From: Treponema sp.
GTDB lineage: Bacteria > Spirochaetota > Spirochaetia > Treponematales > Treponemataceae
Length of the DNA stretch: 24,156 nucleotides
Assembly: GCA_017963165.1 (NCBI GenBank)
Contig: JAGCTZ010000145.1
Location: 1-24,156, forward strand
Reading direction: 5' to 3'
Shown: positions 15,917-24,044 of the stretch, piece by piece
Layout: every line of letters starts with the position of its first letter
Position numbering within the stretch: position 1 is the first letter of the stretch
Made by a program: the position numbers and the translations under genes
The notes under the pieces: model-generated
Seen by the model: the letters and a program-made list of their open reading frames with translations, nothing else
Databases searched by the model: none
Told to the model about the DNA's origin: nothing

Positions 15917-16134
15917 ATGATAACTGCCATTTTTCAGATGCCCAAACAAGTTTTCTTGTCTATTGCATAGAAATGTATAAAGATAAATACTCTCTTTCCG
16001 GTTTGCAGGTTCAAAAATTATTTTCTGATAGTGGTGCAGACCTTTACATCCTCAATAATTTTGAAGCCCTACATACCACAGGACTTGAATATATCCTTAA
16101 TGATATTCACGACTTTATTGAAGAGAAAAAATAA
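15913..16134 (+). CDS. DUF3791-like small protein
   Basis: 73 aa, cytoplasmic. It matches the DUF3791 pattern of IEMYKDKY, LSGLQVQKLF, then the LHTTGLEYILNDIHDFI block near the C-terminus (relatives carry LHTQG...D). Compact all-helical prediction. It starts within the stop codon of the preceding gene (ATGA) with GAGG upstream. It is the last gene of the module and ends 16 nt from the convergent argS stop. A likely antitoxin or adaptor candidate; function unknown. Confidence 0.82.
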   Translation: MNDNCHFSDAQTSFLVYCIEMYKDKYSLSGLQVQKLFSDSGADLYILNNFEALHTTGLEYILNDIHDFIEEKK

Positions 16135-16150
16135 TGATATTATAAGAAAC

Positions 16151-17974
16151 TTACATTCTTTCCAGATAAGGCACGAGCACAAGCTTCATTGCGTTCTTAA
16201 TTACCTGGAGTGTACAGTTTGCAAGATAAAGTCTGGCACCGGCAAGCTGCTTGTTGTCTGCATTTACGATTGAACAGGTTTGATAGAACTTGCTGAACAA
16301 TTTTGCTGTGTCGTAAACGTATGCGGCAACAAAGCTTGGGTCTAAGTTTTCGGCAGATTTTTGAATTACTGTCGGATAGTCGCCAAGCTGCTTTATAAGA
16401 GCCCATTCGTCTTCGCTTGTAAGGAGGGCTACTGCATCGTCAGATGACTCTTCTGTAATGCCAGCCTCGCCTGCTTTTGCAAGAATTGAATTTATACGGG
16501 CACCCATGTACTGTAAATATGGGCCTGTGTTTCCGTTAAAGCTCAACGATTCTTCCGGATTAAAGAGCATATCCTTTATTGGTGTTGCCTGAAGCATGTA
16601 ATAATGAAGAGCACCAAGAGCAACCTTTTCGGCAACTTCATCTGCATCACCAACTTCGCTGTCGCGACCACGTTCTTTAATTGCGGCAAGTGCGTCTGCG
16701 TGGAGGGAATCTATGAGGTCGTCTGCATCTACTACAGTTCCTTCACGGCTCTTCATACGTCCGCTTGGAAGATTTACAAGACCATAGCTAAGGTGATAAA
16801 GTCTGTCGGCCCAGTCAAAGCCAAGCTTTTTAAGAATATGGAATAGAATCTTAAAGTGGTAGTTTTGCTCGCTTGCAACAACATATACAAGCTGATTGAA
16901 TGCCCAGTCATCATGGCGGCTGATTGCAGTACCAATATCCTGAGTGATGTATACACTTGTCCCATCCTTACGGAGGAGAACTTTTTCATGATTATCTTCG
17001 TCTTTACCCTTACCTACTACGTCTGTTACGTCTATGCGAACTGAACCATCCGGGGCTTTAAAGAAAACACCTTTATCCAGACCTTTGAGGATTTCGTCCT
17101 TACCTTTAAGATAAGTTTCGCTTTCAAAGTAATATTTATCGAAGCTGATTCCTGTGCGGTTGTAGGTAGCCATCATGCCGTCAAAGGTCCAGCCATTCAT
17201 CATTTTCCAAAGCTTGTGAACATCCGGATCACCTGCTTCCCATTTAATGAGCATATCTTCTGCCATCTGGGCGGCTTCGGGGTGTGCAGTTTCGGGCTTG
17301 TCTTTTTCGCCTTTAAGATATTTATCAAACTCTACGTAGCACTGACCTACAAAATGGTCACCCTTCATTCCAAGTGATTCAGGGGTATCGCCGTTTGCTT
17401 CGTGGAAAAGCTTATAGGCAAGCATAGATTTACAGATATGAACACCACGGTTATTGATAAGATCAACCTTGTAAACATCTGCACCGGCAGCCTTAAGAAT
17501 GCGGCTTACAGATTCACCAAGGGCATCGTTTCGTACGTGTCCAAGATGAAGCGGTTTGTTTGTATTTGGCGAAGAAAACTCTATCATTACACGACGGCCT
17601 TCTAAAGGCTTTTTTCCGTCTGAATTAAGGGAACCGTAGCTGTCGCCCTGTTCCTTGATTGCTTTTAGGATAGGAGCAGCGGCATCGCTTTTATTAAGCT
17701 TAACATTTACATAAGGACCTACGGCAATAAATTCACCAATTGATTTGTCGGTAATTTTTGCAACGACACCTGCAGCAATCTGAGGAGGAGCCATACGAAG
17801 CGCTTTTGCATAAGCAAACATCGGACTGCCCAGGTCACCCATTTCCGGGTTTGGTGCATTCTGAACAACAATGCTCTGTGCTGCAATAGTCTCTGCGTCT
17901 GGATTCTTTTCTTTTATAAACTCATTTAATGCCGCAGCAATTATTGTGCGACAGGTTTCTTTTGCATCTGCCAT
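16151..17974 (-). CDS. argS: Arginyl-tRNA synthetase
   Basis: 607-aa class I aminoacyl-tRNA synthetase charging tRNA-Arg. Order: N-terminal Add-1-like domain (1-~115), catalytic core with the HIGH motif HLGH (143-146) inside SSPNTNKPLHLGHVRN, KMSKS counterpart MKSREG (407-412), and the C-terminal all-helical DALR anticodon-binding domain (~480-607). Length is slightly above the family's ~550-600. It is separated from lysS by 17 nt, and SD AAGGA lies 7 nt before its ATG, so it is co-transcribed from the lysS promoter. Confidence 0.97.
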   Translation of the reverse strand: MADAKETCRTIIAAALNEFIKEKNPDAETIAAQSIVVQNAPNPEMGDLGSPMFAYAKALRMAPPQIAAGVVAKITDKSIGEFIAVGPYVNVKLNKSDAAAPILKAIKEQGDSYGSLNSDGKKPLEGRRVMIEFSSPNTNKPLHLGHVRNDALGESVSRILKAAGADVYKVDLINNRGVHICKSMLAYKLFHEANGDTPESLGMKGDHFVGQCYVEFDKYLKGEKDKPETAHPEAAQMAEDMLIKWEAGDPDVHKLWKMMNGWTFDGMMATYNRTGISFDKYYFESETYLKGKDEILKGLDKGVFFKAPDGSVRIDVTDVVGKGKDEDNHEKVLLRKDGTSVYITQDIGTAISRHDDWAFNQLVYVVASEQNYHFKILFHILKKLGFDWADRLYHLSYGLVNLPSGRMKSREGTVVDADDLIDSLHADALAAIKERGRDSEVGDADEVAEKVALGALHYYMLQATPIKDMLFNPEESLSFNGNTGPYLQYMGARINSILAKAGEAGITEESSDDAVALLTSEDEWALIKQLGDYPTVIQKSAENLDPSFVAAYVYDTAKLFSKFYQTCSIVNADNKQLAGARLYLANCTLQVIKNAMKLVLVPYLERM

Positions 17975-17991
17975 AGGAGTTCCTTAAAAAA

Positions 17992-20202
17992 TTATTTTAC
18001 TTTTCCGTTTTTGTAAGTTTCTACAGTAAGATATTTTCCATCACTACCGATTTTTGTTCCGTCAATTTCTACAAATCCGTCTTTTGTGCAAAGATTCATA
18101 TCTGCAAATTTTTCAGGCTTCACAAAACAAAGCTCTTCATCAGGTGGCAAAAAGCCTTCCGGTTCAAGAATTGTTCCGACTTCAAACTGAGGAGCAAAAA
18201 TTACTTCGCAGGTTTCTTTGTCTGTTACAGTCGGGTCACTTGCAGCAAGAAGCATTCCGTTACTGCGTACGCCACGGAAATTAGCCGGCTTTAAGTTGTA
18301 AACAAGAACAATGTTTTTACCAAGCAATTCTTCCGGTTTGTAAAAGTTAACGATTGAACTTACAATCTGGCGCGGCTCTTCATCACCGGTATTAAGGGTA
18401 AGAATATAAAGGAAGCTTCCACCAGGATGCTGTTCAACCTTTTCGATTTTGCTTACCTTAAGAATAACGCGCTTGCTGAAACGTTCTGCAGGAGGCAGCT
18501 GGTCAATTTCGGCTGGAGTAAGCTTTTTCTGATTAACTATGGCCTTTTTAGCTGCTGCATTTTCATCTGCTACAACAAGAGAGAAAATCTTTTCAAGGCG
18601 TTCTTTTCCAATAATGCGGAAGAAACTTCCAAGACGAGGTCCCTGTTCCTTATTCACAAGAACATTGTAAAGACCAAGGAAGAGAACCTTTGTATCAAGT
18701 CCAAGCTGTTCGGCTACTTCATAAATAGCCTGCTGACAATCCTTATCAGTTGCAAAATCTGCAACCTTTGGAACTACATCCTCGCGGATTTTCTTTATAG
18801 CGGCAGCAATTTCTTTTGTAACATAAACAGGCTTATCATCATTACGAAGTTCAAAACAGAATTCAGGAGCGCAATCTGGAGCCGAATGCTTAATCCAGAA
18901 CCAGGCACATTCAATTCTGCGGCGCAGGCGTTCTTCCTGCTCCGGCTTTACATCTCCAAGAGCTTTGATTACGGCATCAATGTCTCCGGAATAAATCTGG
19001 AGCAAGGTTGTAAGCTGACGGATTGTTATCTGGTACGGCATAACTTCTGGAATCTTTCCGTCAATCTGACTGAGCATATAAATGCGCTTTTCTTTATTAA
19101 AGTGATCATCGCTCTTTGCTTTATCTATTCCGTAAACAATTCGTTCTGTCTTATCGTAATCTTCGTAAACCTTAAGAACATCCATATCAAAGCTGATTGC
19201 AAACTCTGTATTTGGACGAGTACCTGCAAAAAGGTAGCGAAGAACTTCTGCCTGATATACATCAAGTGCATCTGGAAGTGCAATTACCTTTCCTTTTGAA
19301 GAAGACATTTTTCCAGGAACACCCTTTAAGTTTACAAAGTCGTAGCGCATGGTAACAGGAGCATCCCAACCATAAATGCGTTTACTTACAAGCTTTGCTG
19401 TGTCGTAGCTTCCACCAGGACTGATGTGGTCTTTTCCACCCGGTTCAAATACAACTTTTTCTTCGTTCCAGCGCATAGGCCAGTCAACACGCCAGCCAAG
19501 CTTTGCTCCCTTGAAAACACGGATATCGGCTGTTTCGCAGTTACCGCATTCGCACTTATATGTGATTCCGTATTCGCCGTCGTAATTTGTAATTTCAGTT
19601 GTATCTTTATTACACTTGCCGCAGAAAATTGCTACAGGCCAATAAACATCTTCCGGCTTCATCTTGTGAGCGTCGTCGCGGTATTCGTTCAGACATTCCT
19701 TGATTACATCGCGGTTCTGCATAGCCTTGCGCATACCTTCTGCATAACGGTTTGCACGATAGCGGCTTGCCTGATACAAAAACTCCGGTGCAATTCCAAC
19801 ACGTGGAAGCTGAGTTTCGATATCTACTTCATGATGGCGCGCATAGTTTTCGTTACGACCGGTAGTATCAGGAACTTCTGTAATAGGATATCTAAGATAT
19901 TTTTCGAGGATTTCTGGATCCGGCATATTTGCAGGAACCTTGCGGAATACATCGTAGTCATCCCAGGAATAAATAAAGCGTACCTTTTTACCACGGTCGC
20001 GAAGGGCACGAACTACTAAATCAACAGTGATGATTTCGCGGAAGTTTCCAAGATGAACAGTTCCACTTGGTGTAATACCCGAAGCACAGGTATAAGAATC
20101 AAGATCACCCTTTTCGCGGATAATCTGATTAGCCATCTGATCTGCCCAATGACAGAGCAATGGATCTCTCTTTTCGTTGTTATTCTGATTTTGGTTACTC
20201 AT
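17992..20202 (-). CDS. lysS: Class I lysyl-tRNA synthetase with C-terminal tRNA-binding OB fold
   Basis: 736 aa; charges tRNA-Lys. Class I (archaeal type, also called LysK), as in spirochaetes: HIGH motif HLGN (50-53) after ASGITPSGT, and KMSSSKG (298-304). A metal-binding-like knuckle has Cys194/197 and Cys217-222. The class I enzyme usually ends near 520-540. Here an EMAP-II/Trbp111-type OB domain follows at ~576-680 (SKRVILKVSKIEKVEQHPGG, then QIVSSI, LKPANFRGVRSNGM). A ~50-residue tail of unknown nature (~690-736) ends the protein. Such OB domains raise tRNA affinity in other synthetases. No SD; TATAAT ends 7 nt before the ATG. Confidence 0.95.
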   Translation of the reverse strand: MSNQNQNNNEKRDPLLCHWADQMANQIIREKGDLDSYTCASGITPSGTVHLGNFREIITVDLVVRALRDRGKKVRFIYSWDDYDVFRKVPANMPDPEILEKYLRYPITEVPDTTGRNENYARHHEVDIETQLPRVGIAPEFLYQASRYRANRYAEGMRKAMQNRDVIKECLNEYRDDAHKMKPEDVYWPVAIFCGKCNKDTTEITNYDGEYGITYKCECGNCETADIRVFKGAKLGWRVDWPMRWNEEKVVFEPGGKDHISPGGSYDTAKLVSKRIYGWDAPVTMRYDFVNLKGVPGKMSSSKGKVIALPDALDVYQAEVLRYLFAGTRPNTEFAISFDMDVLKVYEDYDKTERIVYGIDKAKSDDHFNKEKRIYMLSQIDGKIPEVMPYQITIRQLTTLLQIYSGDIDAVIKALGDVKPEQEERLRRRIECAWFWIKHSAPDCAPEFCFELRNDDKPVYVTKEIAAAIKKIREDVVPKVADFATDKDCQQAIYEVAEQLGLDTKVLFLGLYNVLVNKEQGPRLGSFFRIIGKERLEKIFSLVVADENAAAKKAIVNQKKLTPAEIDQLPPAERFSKRVILKVSKIEKVEQHPGGSFLYILTLNTGDEEPRQIVSSIVNFYKPEELLGKNIVLVYNLKPANFRGVRSNGMLLAASDPTVTDKETCEVIFAPQFEVGTILEPEGFLPPDEELCFVKPEKFADMNLCTKDGFVEIDGTKIGSDGKYLTVETYKNGKVK

Positions 20203-20209
20203 AGAGGGT

Positions 20210-20238
20210 ATTATAGTGATTTTCTTCTATAAATTCAA
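20210..20238 (-). promoter_or_regulatory. lysS-argS promoter, leaderless type
   Basis: Minus strand: TTGAAT (20238-20233), 17-nt spacer, TATAAT (20215-20210), then 7 nt to the lysS ATG. There is no leader, and therefore no room for a T-box or other tRNA-sensing element. Confidence 0.75.
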
Positions 20239-20256
20239 ATGACGAGACTTTTTATT

Positions 20257-21237
20257 TTATTCCACCGGATAACAATCATACCCTGCGCTGCGGAGTTTGT
20301 CGGCGGTTCCGGTGCCATCATCTTTTACAAGGACGATATAATAGGTGGTGCCGCTTGCCCGAACTTCGCTTGTTACATAAGCGTCAAAGCCTTTTTTCTG
20401 GACTTCTTCACAGAGGAGTTTGGCGTTTGATTCTGTTTTGAAAAGGCCAAGCTGCCATTTTGTATTTTTTGTTGTTGTGGCAGCTGGTGTACTTTCGCTT
20501 GTTACATTACTTACATCGGTAAAGGTACCTGTACCCTGCTCTGCAACACCGCTTTTTGGAACAAAGAACCAGAACGGAGTTGGAAGCAGCTGAACATCAC
20601 CACGAACAATAGCAGCCTCTGTTGAGGTTGAAAAGTTTTTTGTAATCTGATCTGCCCAGGATTTTTCACCAGTTACATACCATAAGGTTAAAAGTATTAC
20701 TGGATGAACAGACTTCATTGAATCAACTTTGAGATAGGCTTTTAAAAGTTCAAGCGGTTCGTTCAAATCATTTACATTTTCAGCACGACAGAGAGCGCTC
20801 CACTGTGCATATAATTTTACATAAGAAAGAATCTGTGCATTTTTTGAATTTCGTACAGAAGAATTAAGATAACTGTCTGCTGTAGGCCAATCTCCGCAGC
20901 AAAGGGCACAGCGTACTGCATCAATTACAAGCTGTTCGTTTGTCTTTTTTGGCATTCCTTCTGCATCGCCTGCAGCAATACCGGCTGCTGTTGCATAATT
21001 TTTCTGTGCATCTCCATAAAGAGACATCTGCTCTTGAAGCGAGGCAAGAAATACATAAGCCGCTCGTTTTTCAGAAGCGACTGTCAGTGACTTAAGCTGA
21101 TTTTGTACATAAGAAATTGACTCTTCTACTGTTGCTTTTCTGGCAGACTCGGCAGCAATATCCTTTGCCTTTGGTTCTGCAAACAGGAGAGTTCCAATAA
21201 AAAATACTGATAAAAATACTAAAAACCGTTTAATCAT
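20257..21237 (-). CDS. Periplasmic SPOR-domain protein
   Basis: 326 aa with a Sec signal peptide (1-20, ends LLFA before EPK). The middle (~25-215) is helical and Ala-rich with TPR-like spacing, suggesting protein-protein contacts. Residues ~256-326 form a SPOR domain (WQLGLFKTESNAKLLCEEVQ, then GFDAYVTSEV, TTYYIVLVK). SPOR domains bind denuded peptidoglycan glycan strands at division sites, so a cell-envelope role is likely. A flexible, Ser/Thr-rich linker precedes it. It overlaps the LapA-like gene by 8 bp, so the two are probably made together. Confidence 0.9.
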   Translation of the reverse strand: MIKRFLVFLSVFFIGTLLFAEPKAKDIAAESARKATVEESISYVQNQLKSLTVASEKRAAYVFLASLQEQMSLYGDAQKNYATAAGIAAGDAEGMPKKTNEQLVIDAVRCALCCGDWPTADSYLNSSVRNSKNAQILSYVKLYAQWSALCRAENVNDLNEPLELLKAYLKVDSMKSVHPVILLTLWYVTGEKSWADQITKNFSTSTEAAIVRGDVQLLPTPFWFFVPKSGVAEQGTGTFTDVSNVTSESTPAATTTKNTKWQLGLFKTESNAKLLCEEVQKKGFDAYVTSEVRASGTTYYIVLVKDDGTGTADKLRSAGYDCYPVE

Positions 21238-21649
21238 GAATTCTGTCTTCTATGCTCACTTTATCGGCGGGTTTTGCCTGTGACTCAACAGAAGATTGTG
21301 ATGATTTTTCGGAAGACTTTTCTGCAGCAGGGACAGCCTTCTTTTTAAGCTTTTCTTCCTGTTTCTGAACTTTTTTATCAAGTTTTTCCTGCTTTTTCTG
21401 CTGCTTTTGGGCAAAGTTTTTGGCATCGGCAACTTCGTTTTCGTGGGAAGCACGTATAAGTTTGGCAACAAGATAACACAAAAGTGAAAAAACAATTCCG
21501 GCTGCAAAAGCAATGAATACTACAACTGTAACAGACAAGCCTGTATAAGTCTTGAACAGCCACAATGTACATACATTTGTAAGATTTTTTCCTACGAAAA
21601 ATGCCAGGAAAATAAATATTAATAGAATAAGAATAAGTGCTAAAACCAT
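21230..21649 (-). CDS. LapA-like small membrane protein with charged tail
   Basis: 139 aa. Two transmembrane helices (~2-22 and ~38-62) separated by a short loop containing NVCTLWLFKTYTG, the layout of LapA/DUF1049 proteins. A long highly charged helix (~66-105, KKQEKLDKKVQKQEEKLKKK) and a Ser/Ala/Lys-rich C-terminus face the cytoplasm or lie along the membrane. A consensus GGAGG SD sits a few nt before the ATG. Its promoter is not obvious; a repeat element lies upstream. Envelope-related by family and by its SPOR-domain neighbour; exact role unknown. Confidence 0.75.
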   Translation of the reverse strand: MVLALILILLIFIFLAFFVGKNLTNVCTLWLFKTYTGLSVTVVVFIAFAAGIVFSLLCYLVAKLIRASHENEVADAKNFAQKQQKKQEKLDKKVQKQEEKLKKKAVPAAEKSSEKSSQSSVESQAKPADKVSIEDRIHD

Positions 21650-21663
21650 AAATACCTCCAGTT

Positions 21664-21770
21664 AGGCCCCTTCGACATAGGGAGCGGCACTGCGAAGCAG
21701 GGCAAAAACAGTCCGGTGGACTGTTTTTAGCGAGTCTCCGAGCAGCTATGCTGCGAAGGGCCAGGGACCA
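21664..21770. repeat. Intergenic repeat element (copy C-type) with nested hairpins
   Basis: Bounded by GGCCCCTTCGAC (from 21665) and, inverted, GCGAAGGGCC (to about 21752), recalling the arms of the repeats at 7406 and 9650. Inside are an 11-bp perfect hairpin (21704-21728) and GCAGC-TAT-GCTGC. It fills the gap between miaB and the LapA-like gene. Confidence 0.65.
21704..21728. terminator. Bidirectional intrinsic terminator downstream of miaB
   Basis: AAAAACAGTCC (21704-21714), GGT loop, GGACTGTTTTT (21718-21728): a perfect 11-bp stem that ends in T5 on both strands. It lies 54 nt after the miaB stop and would stop miaB transcription before the LapA-like gene. Confidence 0.75.
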
Positions 21771-21781
21771 CAGAACGCAGG

Positions 21782-23185
21782 TTAAACGAGATCCCCTTTA
21801 AATGTATTTCCGTTCAACGCAGTTATTTTAACATTTACAAACGAACCTATCAACTTTCTGTCGGCTTTGAAGGCAACTTTTTCGTGTTGCTCTGTCTGGC
21901 CTAAAAGTTCTGATGTATCATCGCGGCTTACACCTTCCGCAAGAACAAGAGCAGTTGTCCCAACACGTTCGCGCATTCGTTCCTGTGTGTGCTGGAGTTG
22001 AAGGTCTATTACCCGCTGAAGTCTTTCTTTGCGGATGTTTTCCGGGAGCTGTTCCATTTTTGCGGCAGGAGTTCCTTCGCGAGGGTTATAAAAATACATC
22101 ATTGCGCTTTCGTATTTTACTGTGCGCATAAGATCCAGGGTTTGTTCAACATCCTCTTCTGTTTCACCGGGAAAGCCCATCATGATATCTGTAGTAAGAG
22201 AAACATCCGGGATTTTTGATTTGATTTTAGCCACGAGCTCCAGATACTGCTCGCGTGTGTAACGACGGTTCATTGCCTTGAGCACAGCAGTTGAACCATT
22301 CTGTACAGGCAAATGAATATGACGACAAATCAAAGGCTCGCTCGCAATTACATCAATAACGTCATCTGTAAAATCCTTTGGATGCGAAGACATAAAGCGC
22401 ACCCAGCGGATTGTAGATTCTGTTTTTCGAAGGTGGTCTGCAATAATACTAAGGAGTCCCGCAAAGTTTACTGTGGCGCCGTCCAGTCCCTGCCCGTTGT
22501 AGCTGTTTACATTCTGACCAATAAGGGTGATTTCGCGAACCTTATGATTTTTAAGAATATCAAGCTCCTGAAGGATTTGTTCAACAGGACGGCTGATTTC
22601 TCGACCACGAACATAAGGAACAATACAATATGTACAAAAGTTATTACAGCCATGCATGATTGGAACAAAGGTAGAAAAAGCCCCAGGCTCTGCAGAAACA
22701 GCAGCAAACTGATAAGCACCCGAATCATCAGGAACAGATGCAACAAGACCGTCGTCTCCAACTCGTCCCTCTTCTACTGCTTCGATTATCTTTCCAAAAT
22801 GATGTTTAGCATATGTTCCAACTACAAAATCAACAAAAGGCCAGCGCTCCCTGAAAGTTGGCAAAAGTCGTTCGGCCATACAGCCGGTAACAACAACAGT
22901 AAGAGGTTTAGCACCGTCCTTTACATATTCAACAGCTTCATCCAAAAGCTTTGTTTTAGCACCAGTCTTTTTTTCGCGTACAGCCTTGAGTCCGTTTATC
23001 CATCCAAGACGGCCTTCAATTCTTTCCTCTGCCGACTTTCTGATAGAACAGGTATTCACAACAATCATATCCGCAACCTGGGCGCTGGCAGCAACGCTCC
23101 ACCCACGTGAAATCAAAAGCTGTTCCATAGAAGCCGACTCTGCAATATTCATCTCGCAGCCGTAGGTTTCAAAATAATAAGTCAT
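21782..23185 (-). CDS. miaB: tRNA-2-methylthio-N6-dimethylallyladenosine synthase MiaB
   Basis: Radical-SAM methylthiotransferase that thiomethylates i6A37 of tRNAs. From the chosen ATG (23185) the protein has 467 aa, typical for MiaB, and begins MTYYFETYGCEMN. The first cluster's cysteines are in YGCEMN, NTCSIR and TGCMAE; the radical-SAM CxxxCxxC is in CNNFCTYC. EITLIGQNVNSY is MiaB-like rather than RimO/MtaB-like, and a C-terminal TRAM domain (~400-467) follows. An upstream in-frame ATG at 23221 would add 12 residues that do not match the family, and the promoter overlaps them. No SD; TATAAT ends 7 nt before the ATG. Confidence 0.95.
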   Translation of the reverse strand: MTYYFETYGCEMNIAESASMEQLLISRGWSVAASAQVADMIVVNTCSIRKSAEERIEGRLGWINGLKAVREKKTGAKTKLLDEAVEYVKDGAKPLTVVVTGCMAERLLPTFRERWPFVDFVVGTYAKHHFGKIIEAVEEGRVGDDGLVASVPDDSGAYQFAAVSAEPGAFSTFVPIMHGCNNFCTYCIVPYVRGREISRPVEQILQELDILKNHKVREITLIGQNVNSYNGQGLDGATVNFAGLLSIIADHLRKTESTIRWVRFMSSHPKDFTDDVIDVIASEPLICRHIHLPVQNGSTAVLKAMNRRYTREQYLELVAKIKSKIPDVSLTTDIMMGFPGETEEDVEQTLDLMRTVKYESAMMYFYNPREGTPAAKMEQLPENIRKERLQRVIDLQLQHTQERMRERVGTTALVLAEGVSRDDTSELLGQTEQHEKVAFKADRKLIGSFVNVKITALNGNTFKGDLV

Positions 23186-23192
23186 GTAATCT

Positions 23193-23221
23193 ATTATACA
23201 GATAGAGAAATACGTGGGCAA
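23193..23221 (-). promoter_or_regulatory. miaB promoter, leaderless type
   Basis: Minus strand: TTGCCC (23221-23216), 17-nt spacer, TATAAT (23198-23193), then 7 nt to ATG 23185. It rules against the upstream ATG 23221, which would overlap the -35 box. Confidence 0.7.
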
Positions 23222-23258
23222 GTAAGGGACCCTACTATATCAATTCACATATTTATTC

Positions 23259-23264
23259 TATAAT
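23259..23264 (+). promoter_or_regulatory. -10 box of folE2, leaderless type
   Basis: TATAAT ends 6 nt (AACCCC) before ATG 23271. There is no SD and no good -35 at 16-18 nt. It is divergent from the miaB promoter, with the two -10 boxes about 60 bp apart. Confidence 0.65.
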
Positions 23265-23270
23265 AACCCC

Positions 23271-24044
23271 ATGCGTGACATACAAAACGAAACAGATACA
23301 AGAAAGATTCCATTGCAAAAAGTTGGTGTTAAGGGCGTCAGATACCCTGTAACAGTTCTGGACAAAACCCGTAAAAGTCAGCAGACAACTGCAACTGTAG
23401 ACCTTTTTGTAAACTTGCCGCACAATTTTAAGGGAACACACATGTCGCGCTTTATTGAAGTGTTTCATAAATATCACGAAGACATTACTATGCAGCACTT
23501 TTTAGATATGCTGGAAGAAATGCGCAAAAAGCTTGATGCCCAGCAGGCCTTTGGTACTGTGAGCTTTCCGTACTTTATTTCTAAAAAAGCACCGGTGTCC
23601 GAAGCTGCAGGAATTATGGAATACAACTGTTCTTTTGAAGGTTCTGTAAGCGCAGATGACCGAAAATTCTACATCACTATAGAAGTTCCTGTTACAACCC
23701 TGTGCCCATGCTCCAAAGCAATAAGTGAATATGGTGCCCATAATCAGCGCGGTACTGTAAAGGTAAAACTCCTGTATTCCGAATTTTTCTGGATTGAAGA
23801 TATTATCGAGCTTATAGAAAACTGTGCCTCATCCCCGCTCTATTCCCTCTTAAAGCGCGAAGACGAAAAATATGTAACCGAGCATGCATACGACAATCCT
23901 CGATTTGTAGAAGATGTTGTACGCGAAGTTTACACTGCCCTAAGCAAACACAACTTTAAGTGGTTTAGTGTTGAAGCGGAGAATGAAGAGAGTATACATT
24001 TTCATAATGCGTATGCGTATACAGAGTTTACAGCCGAGCCATAG
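23271..24044 (+). CDS. folE2: GTP cyclohydrolase FolE2 (type IB)
   Basis: 257-aa cytoplasmic enzyme converting GTP to 7,8-dihydroneopterin triphosphate, the first step of folate/pterin (and queuosine precursor) synthesis. The T-fold family landmarks are present: [20 protein letters not shown] at residues 139-158 with the catalytic Cys in [12 protein letters not shown] near the start, and a C-terminal [10 protein letters not shown]. Length is in the usual 250-300 range. FolE2 works with metals other than Zn and often marks zinc-limited or FolE-lacking organisms. The 3' end overlaps convergent folD by 17 bp. No SD precedes the ATG. Confidence 0.95.
   Translation: MRDIQNETDTRKIPLQKVGVKGVRYPVTVLDKTRKSQQTTATVDLFVNLPHNFKGTHMSRFIEVFHKYHEDITMQHFLDMLEEMRKKLDAQQAFGTVSFPYFISKKAPVSEAAGIMEYNCSFEGSVSADDRKFYITIEVPVTTLCPCSKAISEYGAHNQRGTVKVKLLYSEFFWIEDIIELIENCASSPLYSLLKREDEKYVTEHAYDNPRFVEDVVREVYTALSKHNFKWFSVEAENEESIHFHNAYAYTEFTAEP

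Noticed and set aside
18427..19299. 290-codon plus-strand ORF
   Set aside because: It is antisense to lysS, rich in Cys/Phe/Asn with no domain, has no SD, and is explained by codon bias of the real gene on the other strand.
19426..20019. 197-codon plus-strand ORF
   Set aside because: Antisense to the lysS catalytic domain; no start signals or family features.
20203..20256. T-box leader before lysS-argS
   Set aside because: The promoter lies within 40 nt of the start codon, leaving no leader RNA.
22313..23110. 265-codon plus-strand ORF
   Set aside because: Antisense shadow of miaB, whose Fe-S and radical-SAM motifs are unmistakable on the minus strand.
23186..23221. Twelve-residue N-terminal extension of MiaB
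   Set aside because: The extension lies over the -10 and -35 boxes and does not match MiaB N-termini; ATG 23185 begins at the conserved YYFETYGC segment.
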